From assembly GCA_039000515.1 (NCBI GenBank), contig JBCFYV010000012.1, positions 42,596,355-42,660,354 on the forward strand: DNA of 64,000 bases. Reading direction: 5' to 3'. A program made the translations under genes and the position numbers. Within the stretch, counting starts at the first letter, position 1. Each line of letters begins with the position of its first letter. The notes under the pieces are model-generated. The model saw only the letters and a list, made by a program, of their open reading frames with translations, had not been told where the DNA came from and searched no databases. Positions 1 through 9,422 of this stretch are shown here, piece after piece. The stretch is from Timema cristinae (lineage: Eukaryota > Arthropoda > Insecta > Phasmatodea > Timematidae).

Positions 1-93
1 ATCCTTCTCTCCACAAACCAGTCTCGTTGCTTATAGCGTTTAAGTCTCAAAGTGTAAACAAACCTATCTATTTAATATAAATGTAGGTCCTCA

Positions 94-143
94 GCACACG
101 GATCGACTGTTTAACAACGCGAGTTTAAAACCGGTTGCACATA
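94..143 (+). repeat. Left terminal inverted repeat of Harbinger element
   Basis: Matches the reverse complement of 3054-3102. Just inside it, 129-160 folds on itself: ACCGGTTGCACA pairs with TGTGCGACCGGT across a short loop, so the end carries a sub-terminal hairpin. Confidence 0.85.
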
Positions 144-332
144 AGACTATTGTGCGACCGGTTTGTAATCGTTTGATGTTCTCCGTCCGCACACAAACGC
201 GACTGAGTCTGGATCAGTCGACAGTTTCATAGTACATAGTAATATAGAATGTTGCGATTGAAACACGCTTAGCACATACACTTGAAGCTAGTTTTGGCAA
301 CATGTCAAGTAGTAGTTAGATGAAGAAGACAG

Positions 333-598
333 TTGACTAATACCAATACTGAAGACTACGAAGAGCAGTACGAAGGGATTATTTGTGCCATCTTTATATA
401 TAGAGGAATATCAAGTGGCAGGCTGTTCGTAGCAGCAGAACAATTAATTAAAACAGACACCAAGTTTATAGCATTTTACAGAATGTCCAAAGTTTCTTAC
501 CTGGTATTGGTAAAGATGGTTGCTCCTACCATACAGAACATGGACACAAATATGAGAGAGTGTGTGACTGCAAAATAAAGAATATTAATAAATTTTAG
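333..598 (+). pseudogene. Harbinger transposase, exon 1
   Basis: The N-terminal part of a PIF/Harbinger transposase. The frame reads through the motif FYRMSKVSYLVLVKMVAP and then DTNMREC, both typical of the region just before the catalytic domain in insect PIF transposases. An in-frame TAA at about 575 sits where the family has Gln (context TAK-stop-R, normally TAKQR). The exon is inferred to end at 598, because AG|GTAAGC gives a good splice donor and joining to the acceptor at 1669 restores the codon for Arg and continues in frame as YLATG, the expected next motif. No convincing in-frame ATG was found upstream, so the true start is uncertain. The gene is broken by the stop codon. Confidence 0.8.
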
Positions 599-822
599 GT
601 AAGCTTTATTTATTACTCATTAGTTTGGTTAAAACACAGAATTACAAAAGTTCAATTTAAAGAAATAAAAAATACAGTAAAAAGATAAGAAAGATACACT
701 TCGGTTCAAATCTTAAGGAATGGAGTTGAAGTAAAAATTTCACATTTTATAATAGTTGGAGTTGAGAGCCCTAAAAAGTCTGTAAAAAACTTGTTCCTGT
801 AATGACTCTGAAACTGGAGAAA

Positions 823-1545
823 TTACTGAGGTAATTGAAGGTTCAGAGGTATGCCTTGAATCCGACTGTGGTGAGCCAATTGTGATAAATGATGAAAATT
901 GGAGCAGTGATGGGGTTGATATCTCATCAATAACGCTGAAAATATTTCGTTTGAATAGTTTAATTTGAGAATAAAAAAAAAATCTTCTATTTCAGGTATC
1001 AAGCTCAGTAAAAACATTTTGAGAGCCTCTTTCCTTTCAATTTTGTCAGAGCTAGTAGCTTCTACGTTAGCAGTTGTTTCCAGTCTTGCATTTTTGGCTT
1101 TGAAATATTGAGCCACACATTTATCTGCGTCCACTGCTGATTTATTCCTGACATTCAGACTTTTCTTGGCTCGATTTGGTTGAGGCAGTACTGTTCTCTC
1201 AGGTGATATTGGGAGGAAGGTGAATGGTACTTGTATCAGAGGTGGTGGTGTTGGTGGCGATGATGCTTGTGAGGACTGCACCATGTCTGATGAATCCTCC
1301 AGAAAGTAACTATCATCATCACATCTTTCTGAATTTTAAAATATTTCGTCTGTCGTTTCGTGCTGCGGTATTTGTAGCAAATTTATGGATGAGGGAGGAG
1401 CCAACGCTTTTATGAATGACAAACAAAACTGCTTGGCATCTGCCAAATATTATGCCTTTTTATTTCTTCCGGATCCACTTGGCGGAGGTTTTAGTTTACG
1501 TGTAAAAACTGTACGAAGACTACGCGACTTCTCTTTGCACTCAAA
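823..1545 (-). pseudogene. MADF-BESS protein of Harbinger element, exon 2
   Basis: The second half of the MADF domain followed by a BESS tail. From about 1545 downward the frame reads CKEKSRSLRTVFTRKLK then PPPSGSGRN, the MADF core (normally KEKWKSLRD.F.RE), then a stop at about 1450 where MADF proteins have Trp, then YLADAKQF. After a linker with another stop (~1335) comes a Pro-rich stretch and, near the C terminus, ALKMFLLSLIPEIEDF, a clear BESS-type motif used for protein-protein contact. The acceptor was not fixed; the exon may start a few bases upstream. This exon lies wholly inside the transposase intron (599-1669). Confidence 0.75.
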
Positions 1546-1669
1546 CGCCGAAATGAATTAAATGAATAGAGTTACACATTATATTAAAATACAGTAACAC
1601 TAAAATTAAGATAAAATAATCTTTATATATGTTTTTAATTTTTTATATAGATTTATTTACTTTTTACAG

Positions 1670-2605
1670 GTACTTGGCAACAGGATGTACATTTGTCTCA
1701 CTTTTGTATATTTTGAAATAGGGGAGACCACAATCGGAGCTATTGTTAAAGCTACGACTAAAATAATCTGGGACGTATTGAATGAAATATATATGCCTGT
1801 ACCTACAGGAGATCAATGGAAAATAATTGCTGATCGTTAGGAGATGATATAGAACCTTCCAAACTGCATTGGAGCTGTGGATGGGAAGCACGTCCAAATA
1901 AAGAAATTCACAAACACTGGTTCTCAAAATTACAACTACAAGTTATACCGTTCTACCTTACTAATTGCGTGCTGTGATGCAGATGGACTTTTCACAATGA
2001 TCGAACCAGGTTACGCCATAAGAAAAAGTGATGGGGGTATTTTTAACGTCAGTGCAATGAAATTCTGGATGACCCATGGGGGTTTTGACATACCTTTGTC
2101 TTCCCCATTGAGATACAATGAAACAAACCGTCCATTTCCTTTCTACTTTGTGGGAGATGAAACGTTCTCATTGTCATGCAATTTAATAAAGTCCTATGGA
2201 AAAAAAAAACCGGATAATGTGAAAAGGATATTCAATTACAGATTGAGCCGTGGAAGGAAAACAATTGTATGAGCCTTTAGAGTGGCAGGATAAAAGTTCA
2301 CGGTATTAAACGGGCCCATACGATGTCGTAAATGATGAACAGTGAATGACATTGTAAAAGCTGCTTGCGTCCTCCCACAACTACATACGTAAACGAAAGG
2401 GGATACATTACAGGCCACAGATACGGGAGAAGATAACGGGATGGTGGGAGTAGCTATCAACACGATAAGACAACTTTTAATACATGACGGTTTATCGGCG
2501 GCTACTTTAAGGAATTATTAGAACAATTATTTTCTTTCTCCTCGTGCATTTGTACCCTGGCAATGGAAATGCACTGTACCAGAAATAGGGAATAATATTA
2601 TTAAT
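1670..2605 (+). pseudogene. Harbinger transposase, exon 2 (DDE domain)
   Basis: The catalytic half of the transposase, following the acceptor TTTTTACAG|G at 1669. It begins YLATGCTFVSL and continues through the first catalytic aspartate in GAVDGKH (about 1871-1890) and the second in FVGDETF (about 2148-2165). The third acidic residue is expected just before an AFG-like motif; here the frame reads Val then a stop (about 2266-2273), so the catalytic Glu appears lost. Other in-frame stops lie at about 1840-1851 and after 2272, although recognisable sequence (VNDIVKAACVLP-like, then FVPWQW near 2550) runs on to ~2600. This exon lies wholly within the intron of the opposite-strand MADF gene. DDE_Tnp_4 is the expected Pfam family. 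Confidence 0.85.
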
Positions 2606-2674
2606 TAATAAGCGGAGTGTGTTTTAAATAAATACCTAACAAAAATAATAAATAAAATAAATACCAATACATAC

Positions 2675-2819
2675 CTGTAATTTTTACTTTGGCTGCCACC
2701 TCTTGCCATGCTTTTTCAGTGATGTATTTCCTAGCGTACCTAGGAATCTTATAATTATATAGCACTTCACGCTTTTCCAACTCTTCAACGAATTTTATAT
2801 TCCACGCCTGATCATTCAT
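2675..2819 (-). pseudogene. MADF-BESS protein of Harbinger element, exon 1
   Basis: Encodes the first half of a MADF (Myb/SANT-like) DNA-binding domain. It starts at ATG 2819 and contains FVEELEKREVLYNY, then YITEKAWQEVAAKV, matching the MADF pattern of an LYD/LYN motif followed by a conserved AW..IA helix. A donor reading ACAG|GTATG (exon end 2675) follows the codons for KIT. In Harbinger elements the MADF or Myb-like partner helps bring the transposase to the nucleus and to the element ends; that role is family knowledge and is not shown here. The exon itself is open; exon 2 is damaged. Confidence 0.78.
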
Positions 2820-3053
2820 TTCGAATATCTATAAACAACACTTAAAAATATCAAGAATATACGCTATAACAACCCTATAACAACGCTGGAATAACACGTA
2901 TTTAACAAATTCACACCATAAAACCGTGCAACTGAAACCGTTACACGACCTGCAAGCACGATCGCACGTGAGCAGTTGAAAACGGATTTAAAACCGGTCC
3001 CGTTTCTGTTGGCTCCCTACTCCTCTACACGTGAAAGGTCACCAAACGGTTGC

Positions 3054-3102
3054 ATGTGCAACCGGTTTGAAACTCGCGTTTCAAAACAGTCGACCCGTAT
3101 GC
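3054..3102 (-). repeat. Right terminal inverted repeat of Harbinger element
   Basis: Inverted match of 94-143. It also has a sub-terminal palindrome at about 3044-3066 (AACGGTTGCA facing TGCAACCGGT), the counterpart of the hairpin at the left end. Confidence 0.85.
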
Positions 3103-3850
3103 GGATGGTATAAAGAATACAAGAACTGTCAACCGTTTCACTGACTGGTTACTTGCTATAACAATAGGAAATAAGCCACAAAAAGGGCTATCACACACTA
3201 AAAATTGCTATAAGACACAATACATACGAGAATCTTATCATTTATATTAAATCATTTATAAACACTTTAAAAAATTGCGTCCAAATTTCTGAAAGAGGGC
3301 GAGTTTTTAGCGCTCACCACTTATCAAGATGAATTAGAATAATTATTAACTAATATTTGCACTGATTAATTAAAATATAAAGTATAACTGGCTTCTGCCA
3401 AATTAAATACTTATTTTTTAGTCTACCTAGTATTTTTATTTTTAGGATACTAATACACCCCTTGAATAAACAGTTGATTATTATTAAACCAACATTGCTG
3501 ATGACCTTATACAATATTCCCTTTCCTATGTGAGGTGTGATATTAGAAGTAGACTAATTAATACGTTATTAAACCATAATTTTATAATTTCCTATACAAA
3601 TTTATACCATGATGCTTACAAAAATAAATGGTTGAACACAATCTTGCATAACTTTTAATATAGTATGGTATATAGTTGAATCAATATTTTCCAAAATATG
3701 TTATCAGTTAAATACCTATCCACTAGTTCTCCTATCATATTATTTTGATACTAATATTTAGGATGATTCGTAATTGTATACAATAAAGTGATATAGTGTA
3801 ATCTATACTGAAAATAAACTAAAAGTATATTAACATTATATTGCCGGAAC
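3103..3850. other. AT-rich spacer, no gene seen
   Basis: Low-complexity AT-rich DNA between the Harbinger and mariner remnants. No motif, RNA gene or repeat unit was recognised. Confidence 0.6.
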
Positions 3851-3854
3851 CACT

Positions 3855-4171
3855 TCATCATAGAGAAATGGCAAAGATTACTTGCAATGGGTGAAACCAA
3901 GTTTACCAGAAATGGCAGTGTCAATATCCACAAACAGCACATTTGGGCGGATTTGATTCGCAATAACAATTCTCCTCCAAAATTTGGGCGTGAGTTGTGG
4001 GTGACATTCTGCTTGGACTATATAAAATGCCCACAAGACTTTGAGGTGAAAACTATATACACTTTACGCAAACCATTTTCCCCCAACTACTTGAAAACGT
4101 TTCGTTGGCAAAGGCACTAAAGATGAGCCAGCTTTAGGAGGGAGCCCCTTCACAATACGACCGTGCAGTGA
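3855..4171 (+). pseudogene. Mariner-like (Tc1/mariner superfamily) transposase, first half
   Basis: A decayed transposase of the type common in insects and often annotated with DUF4817/HTH domains. One frame reads GETKFTRNGSVNIHKQHIWAD (normally TDEA.FTRDG..N.HN.H.WAD). After a frameshift near 3985-4000 another frame reads VVGDILLGLYKMPTRL, then GENYIHFTQTIFPQLLENV and finally EGAPSQYDRAV, the counterpart of the DGAP.H catalytic block, with the Asp replaced by Glu and a stop just before it. The sequence is cut at 4171 by an inserted element and resumes at 4619. Frameshifts, stops and the altered catalytic residue show it is not functional. Confidence 0.75.
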
Positions 4172-4618
4172 TGTTACCGTGGATGTGCTGAATTCTTTAT
4201 TTTGTAAAATAACCCGTGAATGTATATAATCACTGAAGGCGATAGTTTAACTAATACATAATAGAATTTATCTAAATTTACCAATAATTTTATAAATTTC
4301 TCAATGCAGTTTGGTGAAAGTATGAAACATGAATTGTACTATGCACATTTACAGGTGATTTTATAAAATATCTAGGGTATGTGGATAAAAATATAGAACA
4401 TAAATCCAAATTAACCTAGGCTAGATTAAAGTAGTCTAAGCTTATCCAAACTAACCTAGCCAACCCTTATCTTGACGTGATTCACCGGTGATTATGTAAA
4501 ATATTTTGTCGAGTATGTGAAAAAGTAAATACATTTTTTACATTCCCCAAATAAACCAGTGGCTTTGTAGAATCACTGGTGACTTTACCAGCTCATCACA
4601 TTCAGCACATTCATAGTA
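4172..4618. mobile_element. 447-bp MITE-like insertion inside the mariner pseudogene
   Basis: Bounded by a direct repeat GCAGTGA (4165-4171 and 4619-4625), as expected of a target duplication. The mariner reading frame continues across it from RAV to RRHLDE. Near its ends are imperfect 19-bp inverted repeats, 4175-4193 and 4600-4618, agreeing at 16 of 19 positions around a shared ATGTGCTGAAT. It has no coding sequence. Inside, two stretches of the form GTGATT-T-TAAAATAT (about 4353 and 4489) are partial copies of each other. A 7- to 8-bp duplication would suit a hAT-type MITE, but the ends do not identify a family. Confidence 0.7.
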
Positions 4619-4925
4619 GCAGTGAGACGTCATTTGGACGAATATTATTACAGGCGATTGATTGGACGCAACAGGCCTTTCGCATTTCCGTTGCGATCAC
4701 CCAATCTCACACCTTGTGACTTCTGGTTATGGAGCCACACGGAGGAAATTGAGTACTTTAAACGGCACAACACGAGATAACTTCGGTGGAATGCAATTTT
4801 GACTGCTGGAAATACGATATAGGATGTTCCGCATATCTTCAAACGAACACGACAGTCGTGGTGCGGGAGGGCTGAACTGTGTGTGAATGCAATTGTGGAC
4901 ACTTCGAACATATTCTATGAACGTT
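4619..4925 (+). pseudogene. Mariner-like transposase, second half
   Basis: Continues the transposase of 3855-4171. The frame reads RRHLDEYYYRRLIGRNRPFA, then FPLRSPNLTPCDFWLWSH, the last catalytic block (family form W..RSPDLTP.DFFLWG), here with Asn instead of the usual Asp in SPDLTP but with the following CDF retained. It ends with IFKRTRQSW and CELCV-like residues typical of the C terminus of these proteins. There are in-frame stops around 4780 and 4820. Together with the first half this is one old, disabled copy; its own terminal repeats were not found. Confidence 0.75.
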
Positions 4926-5215
4926 TAATGTTCCACTATCCTAGCTAATAAAAAAAACTTTATGACATGACGGTAGCCTTTGTTTGATCTGTTCCTGTCA
5001 GTTTCTCGATAAAGTAGTGGTTCTGACAATATGTTGTTATTAAACTTTTAGTTTCTTTTTCAGTGTAGATTTCACTGGACCACTTTATTGAATACAATTA
5101 CGAGCCACCTTCAAATCACCCCTCTGATATATACTTTCAATCAAATTTGTATAGCCAGTCTAAATAACCTCAATTTTACAATATTAGTCTTCAGTTAAAT
5201 ACACTCATAACTTCA
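4926..5215. other. Spacer, nothing recognised
   Basis: AT-rich DNA directly after the mariner remnant; it may include the decayed 3' flank of that element. Confidence 0.5.
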
Positions 5216-5420
5216 AAAGTGTATTAATGGTCTAAGGCGTTACTCTTGATGTAAACTGGGATGCCTATGAAGAGGAGATGGGGGCAAATTTTCCTCTTTA
5301 CCTTCACGAAAATTCGTGTACACGTCCTCTAAATTCAACTTCCTTCACCCATACCCGACAATTGACATTAAGAGGGATTCTTCTCTTATGGGTATTTAGA
5401 AGTTCGGGGAGGAGGATATT
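5215..5420 (+). mobile_element. Decayed SINE body
   Basis: Contains the order seen in the better SINE copies of this window: a tRNA-like TGGTCTAAGGCGTTACTC head (about 5228), a TTTTCCTCTTTACCTTCACGAAAAT block and the TCTAAATTCAACTTCCTTC block (about 5328). Strongly diverged, and no target duplication was seen. Confidence 0.5.
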
Positions 5421-5689
5421 ATAAGTATACATATACACATTTTCTCCAAAAGCTTAGAACGAATAAATGAGTTTTATTCTTGTGCTGGGACAAAATAGTG
5501 TCACCTAAGAATCAACGTATAAAAGAGATTTCAAAATTATGTTTCGTTCCATTGGTTCTAAAAATCATAACCATTCTGAAATCATGAAATCTAAAATTAT
5601 TCCTATTTAAACTAGAAAAATAATAATCAAATAGCCGAAGCTATTGTTTATGATTTTAAGTGAGGAATTCTCCATCTAGATATCATATT

Positions 5690-5800
5690 CTGAAAATTTA
5701 AAAATGAAACCTGGACACGGGAATCGAAACCGGGACCTTTGGTTTTAGCACGTCAATGCTCTTACCACTTAGATATCAAGGAATCGTCCCGGGACTAAGG
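5690..5800 (-). mobile_element. tRNA-derived SINE head (family B)
   Basis: Read on the minus strand it resembles a tRNA: GATTCCTTGATATCTAAGTGGT (A-box region), an anticodon-like arm, then GGTTTCGATTCCC (B box, a close match to GGTTCRANNCC). The downstream part TTTCATTTTTAAATTTTCAG is shared with 6007-6105 and loosely with 14985-15085, which marks a dispersed family rather than a tRNA gene; acceptor pairing and a CCA-side terminator are absent. Confidence 0.65.
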
Positions 5801-6006
5801 TCATTCTTCAGTTATATTTTAAGGCACAGTCTATGATGGACGTGCGGATATATTTGGCTACAAATGTGTGATTTTATTAAGCTCACAAGCTAATAATGCT
5901 GTCACTTGCACAATTATTATAATTGTAAGGGATTGCATATTTAATAATAAGAAAAGCCGAAAATATTTCTTGTGTTTTTTATTGAAGAATTTTCTATATA
6001 TATATC

Positions 6007-6145
6007 ATATTCTGAAATTTAAAAATGACACCCGGGCACGGGAATAGAACCCGGATCTTAAGTTTAGTACACCAATTCTATCACCACTGAGCTATCCAGG
6101 AATCAATTCCCGTGTCCGGGTAACATTTTTAAATTTTCAGAATAT
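6007..6145 (-). mobile_element. tRNA-derived SINE (family B) in an inverted-repeat arrangement
   Basis: The minus strand reads GATTCCTGGATAGCTCAGTGG, a textbook A-box region, then a B box GGTTCTATTCCC. The part after the B box (6007-6042) recurs in inverted orientation on the other side of the tRNA-like head at 6109-6145, so the copy could fold into a long hairpin with the head as its loop. Confidence 0.7.
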
Positions 6146-6204
6146 GTAAAAATAATGTTTAAAAAACATTTCTAGTGGTCCTTGTACCTTTGGCGCATAT
6201 TTAG

Positions 6205-6480
6205 TAATTATATTTTTATTACTATGATAATAGCCTCACATATCAGGTTTATCTAAGTTTCTATTTGGAGACAATGCTTTGAACGTCTGAATACGCTCAG
6301 TCAAAGTTGTAGGAGTACAGGGTTCAAGTCAGGTGGTACTGAATCAATTTTATTTTAGGATAAATTTGATATAGATTAATTTTGCGTGAAATGTTTACTA
6401 CTGTATTGTGATGAAAAAATGTCTTGGTTTAGAGAGTCTCATTAGATACACTAATATAATATTTAAAAATGTATAACAAA
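6205..6480. other. Spacer with possible SINE remnant
   Basis: AT-rich. A phrase at 6300-6345 resembles a B box (GGGTTCAAGTC) but no clear A box or family body was found. Confidence 0.35.
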
Positions 6481-6489
6481 ACAAGCATC

Positions 6490-6765
6490 TATAATAATAA
6501 AATAAAATGTTTGTGTATCTGTGTGTCTGTCTATTATGAGGGTTTCTTGATATCTACTGCAGGCAGAGGTCTGAAATTTAAAAATTAGTAGCCCCTGTGC
6601 ACAAATCGAAGCAGGAATTTTAAAATTAGGATCAAATGGTTTTTAATTAATTCCAAATTATTATTGTAAGAAATGTAATTATGAGTATTTTTCTCTCCGT
6701 TTAAAGAAAGAAAACACCGTGTATTTCTGATAATACAATAATATATAAACTCTATGGCGTGAGCC
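6490..6765. repeat. Dispersed repeat, TGTCTGTCTATTATGAG family
   Basis: Opens with AATAAAATGTTTGTGTATCTGTGTGTCTG and a phrase GATATCTACTGCA then CTGAAATTTAAAAATTAGTAGC. Related phrases in the same order occur at 59285-59390 and more weakly at 40735-40860, so this is a repeat family, possibly a non-autonomous element. Family unknown. Confidence 0.45.
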
Positions 6766-6769
6766 CACA

Positions 6770-7042
6770 ATCAAGATATACTAACCGAGTGATGGCCACC
6801 AATAACGATGAGTGAGCCAACATTTGCGGATATAAGGTGTCATGTGGTCAGCACAATGACCCTTCCGGCCATTCATCTTAATTTTCTTATCCCGAGTTTC
6901 TCATTTGTCCTCAAGAGGCTGAGTTTAACCCCATTCGAGGCTTAATGCTTCACAGATAAATTTTGGAAGCGCTGGAGATCAAACTCGGGACATTTGGATC
7001 TGTATCTAGAGACTATGACTATACCACAGAGGTGGTCATAAT
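6770..7042 (-). mobile_element. tRNA-derived SINE (family C)
   Basis: On the minus strand: CCTCTGTGGTATAGTCATAG (A-box region), then GAGTTTGATCTCC (degraded B box), then a body containing CTCTTGAGGACAAATGAG and GTGCTGACCACATGACACC. The same head and body in the same order are found on the plus strand at 22425-22760, which identifies a family of at least ~270 bp. Confidence 0.7.
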
Positions 7043-7389
7043 ACTTACTATACAACAAAGCAAAACTTTTAATATCTCTTAATACCCTACCAGACTATCT
7101 GCATACTTACTCTAGTGTGGTAGGGATAGTGAAGTAGGAAATTAAAAGATATTCTCCTGTATTATCGTGTAGAAAGCATGGAAAATCATCGAGAAAAACT
7201 TAATTTCTCATTTGGAGAAAAAGTATTGGAATCGTTAAAAAATCGATCTCAAGTTTATGATGAATCCTTACGTTTTATGAGAAAAAGATCTAAAAAAATT
7301 ACCATTCTGTCTTTCCACCAAATGGCTTAATAGATTTTTTTCGACCTTGATATTAAATTTTATAATATTATATCAGAGGATTCCTTTTG

Positions 7390-8215
7390 CCCTGACTTTT
7401 GAATCAAGAGTAGTTACTGATGAGTGACATTTTTAACTTCAGATTTTTTGAAAATGGTTATAACAATTTTGGTTAATATTGATATTTAGGGTTTGTTTGA
7501 CATGACATGATATATAGATAAAACTGTACGATTGTTTTGGGGGTAAAATTATTTGAAGAACTATTTACTGATGGGAATATTTTGAAATCTCAGAATTTCA
7601 AATTTGGCTCTAATGATTGTGTAAAAAATATAGATATGAGGATTGTGTGGTTTAACAAATAACATTGTACATTATATTTTGGGGTAAAAACTCTTTTGTG
7701 GGTAGTTTACAGAAAGTTAATTCTTTTCAAATATTGGAATAATTTTAAAATTGTTGTAAGAATTTGATTCAAATGGGTCTCGTGTTAGTGTTTAACATGA
7801 CTATATACGTGGTTTTTGGGTCAAAATTTGTTAATTGGTAGTTTACTGAAGACCAAGTGTACAAATATATGTAATATTTTAAAAAACAACTAACAAATGG
7901 GTTTTTCATGGTTGACATGACAAAATGCACTCTTAACTTGATTATTGGATAAAATTTGATTTAAGAGTACTTTACAAATAACTGATTTAAACATTTTGAA
8001 ACATTTTAAAAATGGATAGGATAATTTGATTAAAGATAGGTATTTTGGGAATATTTGACATAATACATTAAACTCTATACATATTTTTGAGGTAGAAACA
8101 CATTTACAGTTAGTTTACTGATGACTGGGTTTTCAAAAATTTAGATATTTTAAAAATAGCTCAAACGATTTGATTCAAAATGGTTATCCTACCTTCTAAC
8201 TATACACAATGTTTG
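7390..8215. repeat. Degenerate tandem array, ~140-bp period, about 6 units
   Basis: A phrase of the form GTAGTTTACTGATGAC recurs at about 7411, 7560, 7701, 7839, 7966 and 8113, each followed by a TATTTTAAAAATGG-like phrase and a TTTGACATGAC-like phrase. Spacing is 127-149 bp. Units are strongly diverged, so the array is old. Related wording (GTAGTTTACTGAAGG with ATTTTGATTAAA) recurs at 30595-30670. Confidence 0.6.
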
Positions 8216-8231
8216 ATTTTCTGTTCTGGCA

Positions 8232-8606
8232 CCAGTGGTGGAATTAGGTTTGGTTGCATCCTTCCCACTCCTCCAGTGGTGGAATTAGTTTTGGTTGCAT
8301 CCTTCCCACTCCTCCAGTGGTGGAATTAGGTTTGGTTGCATCCTTCCCACTCCTCCAGTGGTGGAATTAGGTTCGGTTGCATCCTTCCCACTCCTCCAGT
8401 GGTGTAATTAGGTTTGGTTGCATCCTTTCCACTCCTCCAGTGGTGGAATTAAGTTTGGTTGCATCCTTTCCACTCCTCCAGTGGTGGAATTAGGTTTGGT
8501 TGCATCCTTCCCACTCCTCCAGTGGTGGAATTAGGTTTGGTTGCATCCTTTACACTCTTCCAGTGGTGGAATTAGGTTTGGTTGCATCCTTCTCACTCCT
8601 CCAGTG
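8232..8606. repeat. 41-bp minisatellite, 9 copies
   Basis: Nine head-to-tail copies of a 41-bp unit beginning CCAGTGGTGGAATTAGG (starts at 8232, 8273, 8314 and so on to 8560) with only scattered single-base changes, ending at CCAGTGCTTA. The low divergence indicates recent expansion. 41 is not a multiple of 3 and there is no coding frame. Confidence 0.95.
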
Positions 8607-9059
8607 CTTAAAACATATTAGAGCTCCTTCACTTCTCTTCATCTCATAGTTCAAATGTTATCTATCATGCCACTTTATTATTAAGAAACTTAGACTTTTT
8701 TCAATTTAATCTATTTTGCAAATAAATATTGATTTATTATAAATGGTAAATATGTAATTAGTGTTTTATCCCCTAATATGTTTAATTATTTTAAAATAAT
8801 TTTAAGAAATATATTAAAAATATGTAAGGTTGGAATATATGTCTAGAATAAGTAAAATAAAAATATTCATTAAAATAATAACTGTAAATATATTTCCATA
8901 GCCTTTATAACCCAATGTCATATTTTATCTATTTGTTTAATGTGATTAACAAGTTTTTCTATTGGTTTTTATGGAGAAAACCTAGATAAGGTGTAGCAAT
9001 TATTGCTCCAAGTCAACATAATGGGGCAAGTCAAGCATAAACATCACTTACCCAATACC
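8607..9059. other. AT-rich spacer
   Basis: No gene, repeat unit or RNA was recognised. Confidence 0.5.
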
Positions 9060-9422
9060 ATCGACCTGGCTAAGCACCTCGCGCAACAAACATCCAACCA
9101 CATAAACCACACTTGAGCGACTGCCAACACTGAGCCTAGTGCCGCATCTCACCGCTAGAGACCACCACCACCACTACCATGATCAATCCGCCCAACTTCA
9201 AAGAAATGAAAAGACGAGAAGAAGATGGTAACTGCCAGACTTTGCCAGAATAATATAGAATGTTCTTCAGCCTGCACGCTCCCTTCCCCTGTGCCTCTCC
9301 TGTTAGACGAGTGTGCGCCATATAAAAGACCATCCATCCGTCGAGGAAGACGTCACTCTTGGACGTGGCTGGGACCATGTAGGACTAAGCGTCGGCGTAT
9401 CGGACATATTAAGATAATGTAA
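9060..9422. other. GC-richer island of unknown nature
   Basis: Markedly richer in G+C than its flanks, with short open frames on both strands (plus 9225-9422; minus 9136-9378). The plus frame ends in an Arg-rich stretch (SIRRGRRHSWTW). I recognise no domain and no splice sites that would define an exon. It could be a fragment of an old element or a lone exon. Confidence 0.3.

Larger units (their letters stand above)
94..3102. mobile_element. PIF/Harbinger DNA transposon, two-gene, inactivated
   Basis: A 3.0-kb element bounded by terminal inverted repeats at about 94-143 and 3054-3102. The two ends match over ~49 bp with few differences; both contain GTCGACTGTTT-like and CGCGAGTTT-like blocks followed by ACCGGTTGCACAT (reverse-complemented at the right end). 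It carries the two genes expected of PIF/Harbinger elements: a DDE transposase on the plus strand and a MADF-BESS DNA-binding protein on the minus strand. Both are interrupted by stop codons, so the copy is dead. No exact 3-bp target duplication could be fixed, because similarity fades gradually outside position 94 and position 3102; the true ends may lie up to ~8 bp further out. Confidence 0.88.

Noticed and set aside
3751..3969. 72-codon minus-strand open frame
   Set aside because: It is the shadow of the mariner-like transposase on the plus strand.
6007..6105. Possible functional tRNA gene (also 5690, 15342, 17500, 22425)
   Set aside because: A and B boxes are present, but acceptor stems do not pair, arms are broken, and the same sequences recur with shared bodies, which is typical of SINEs.
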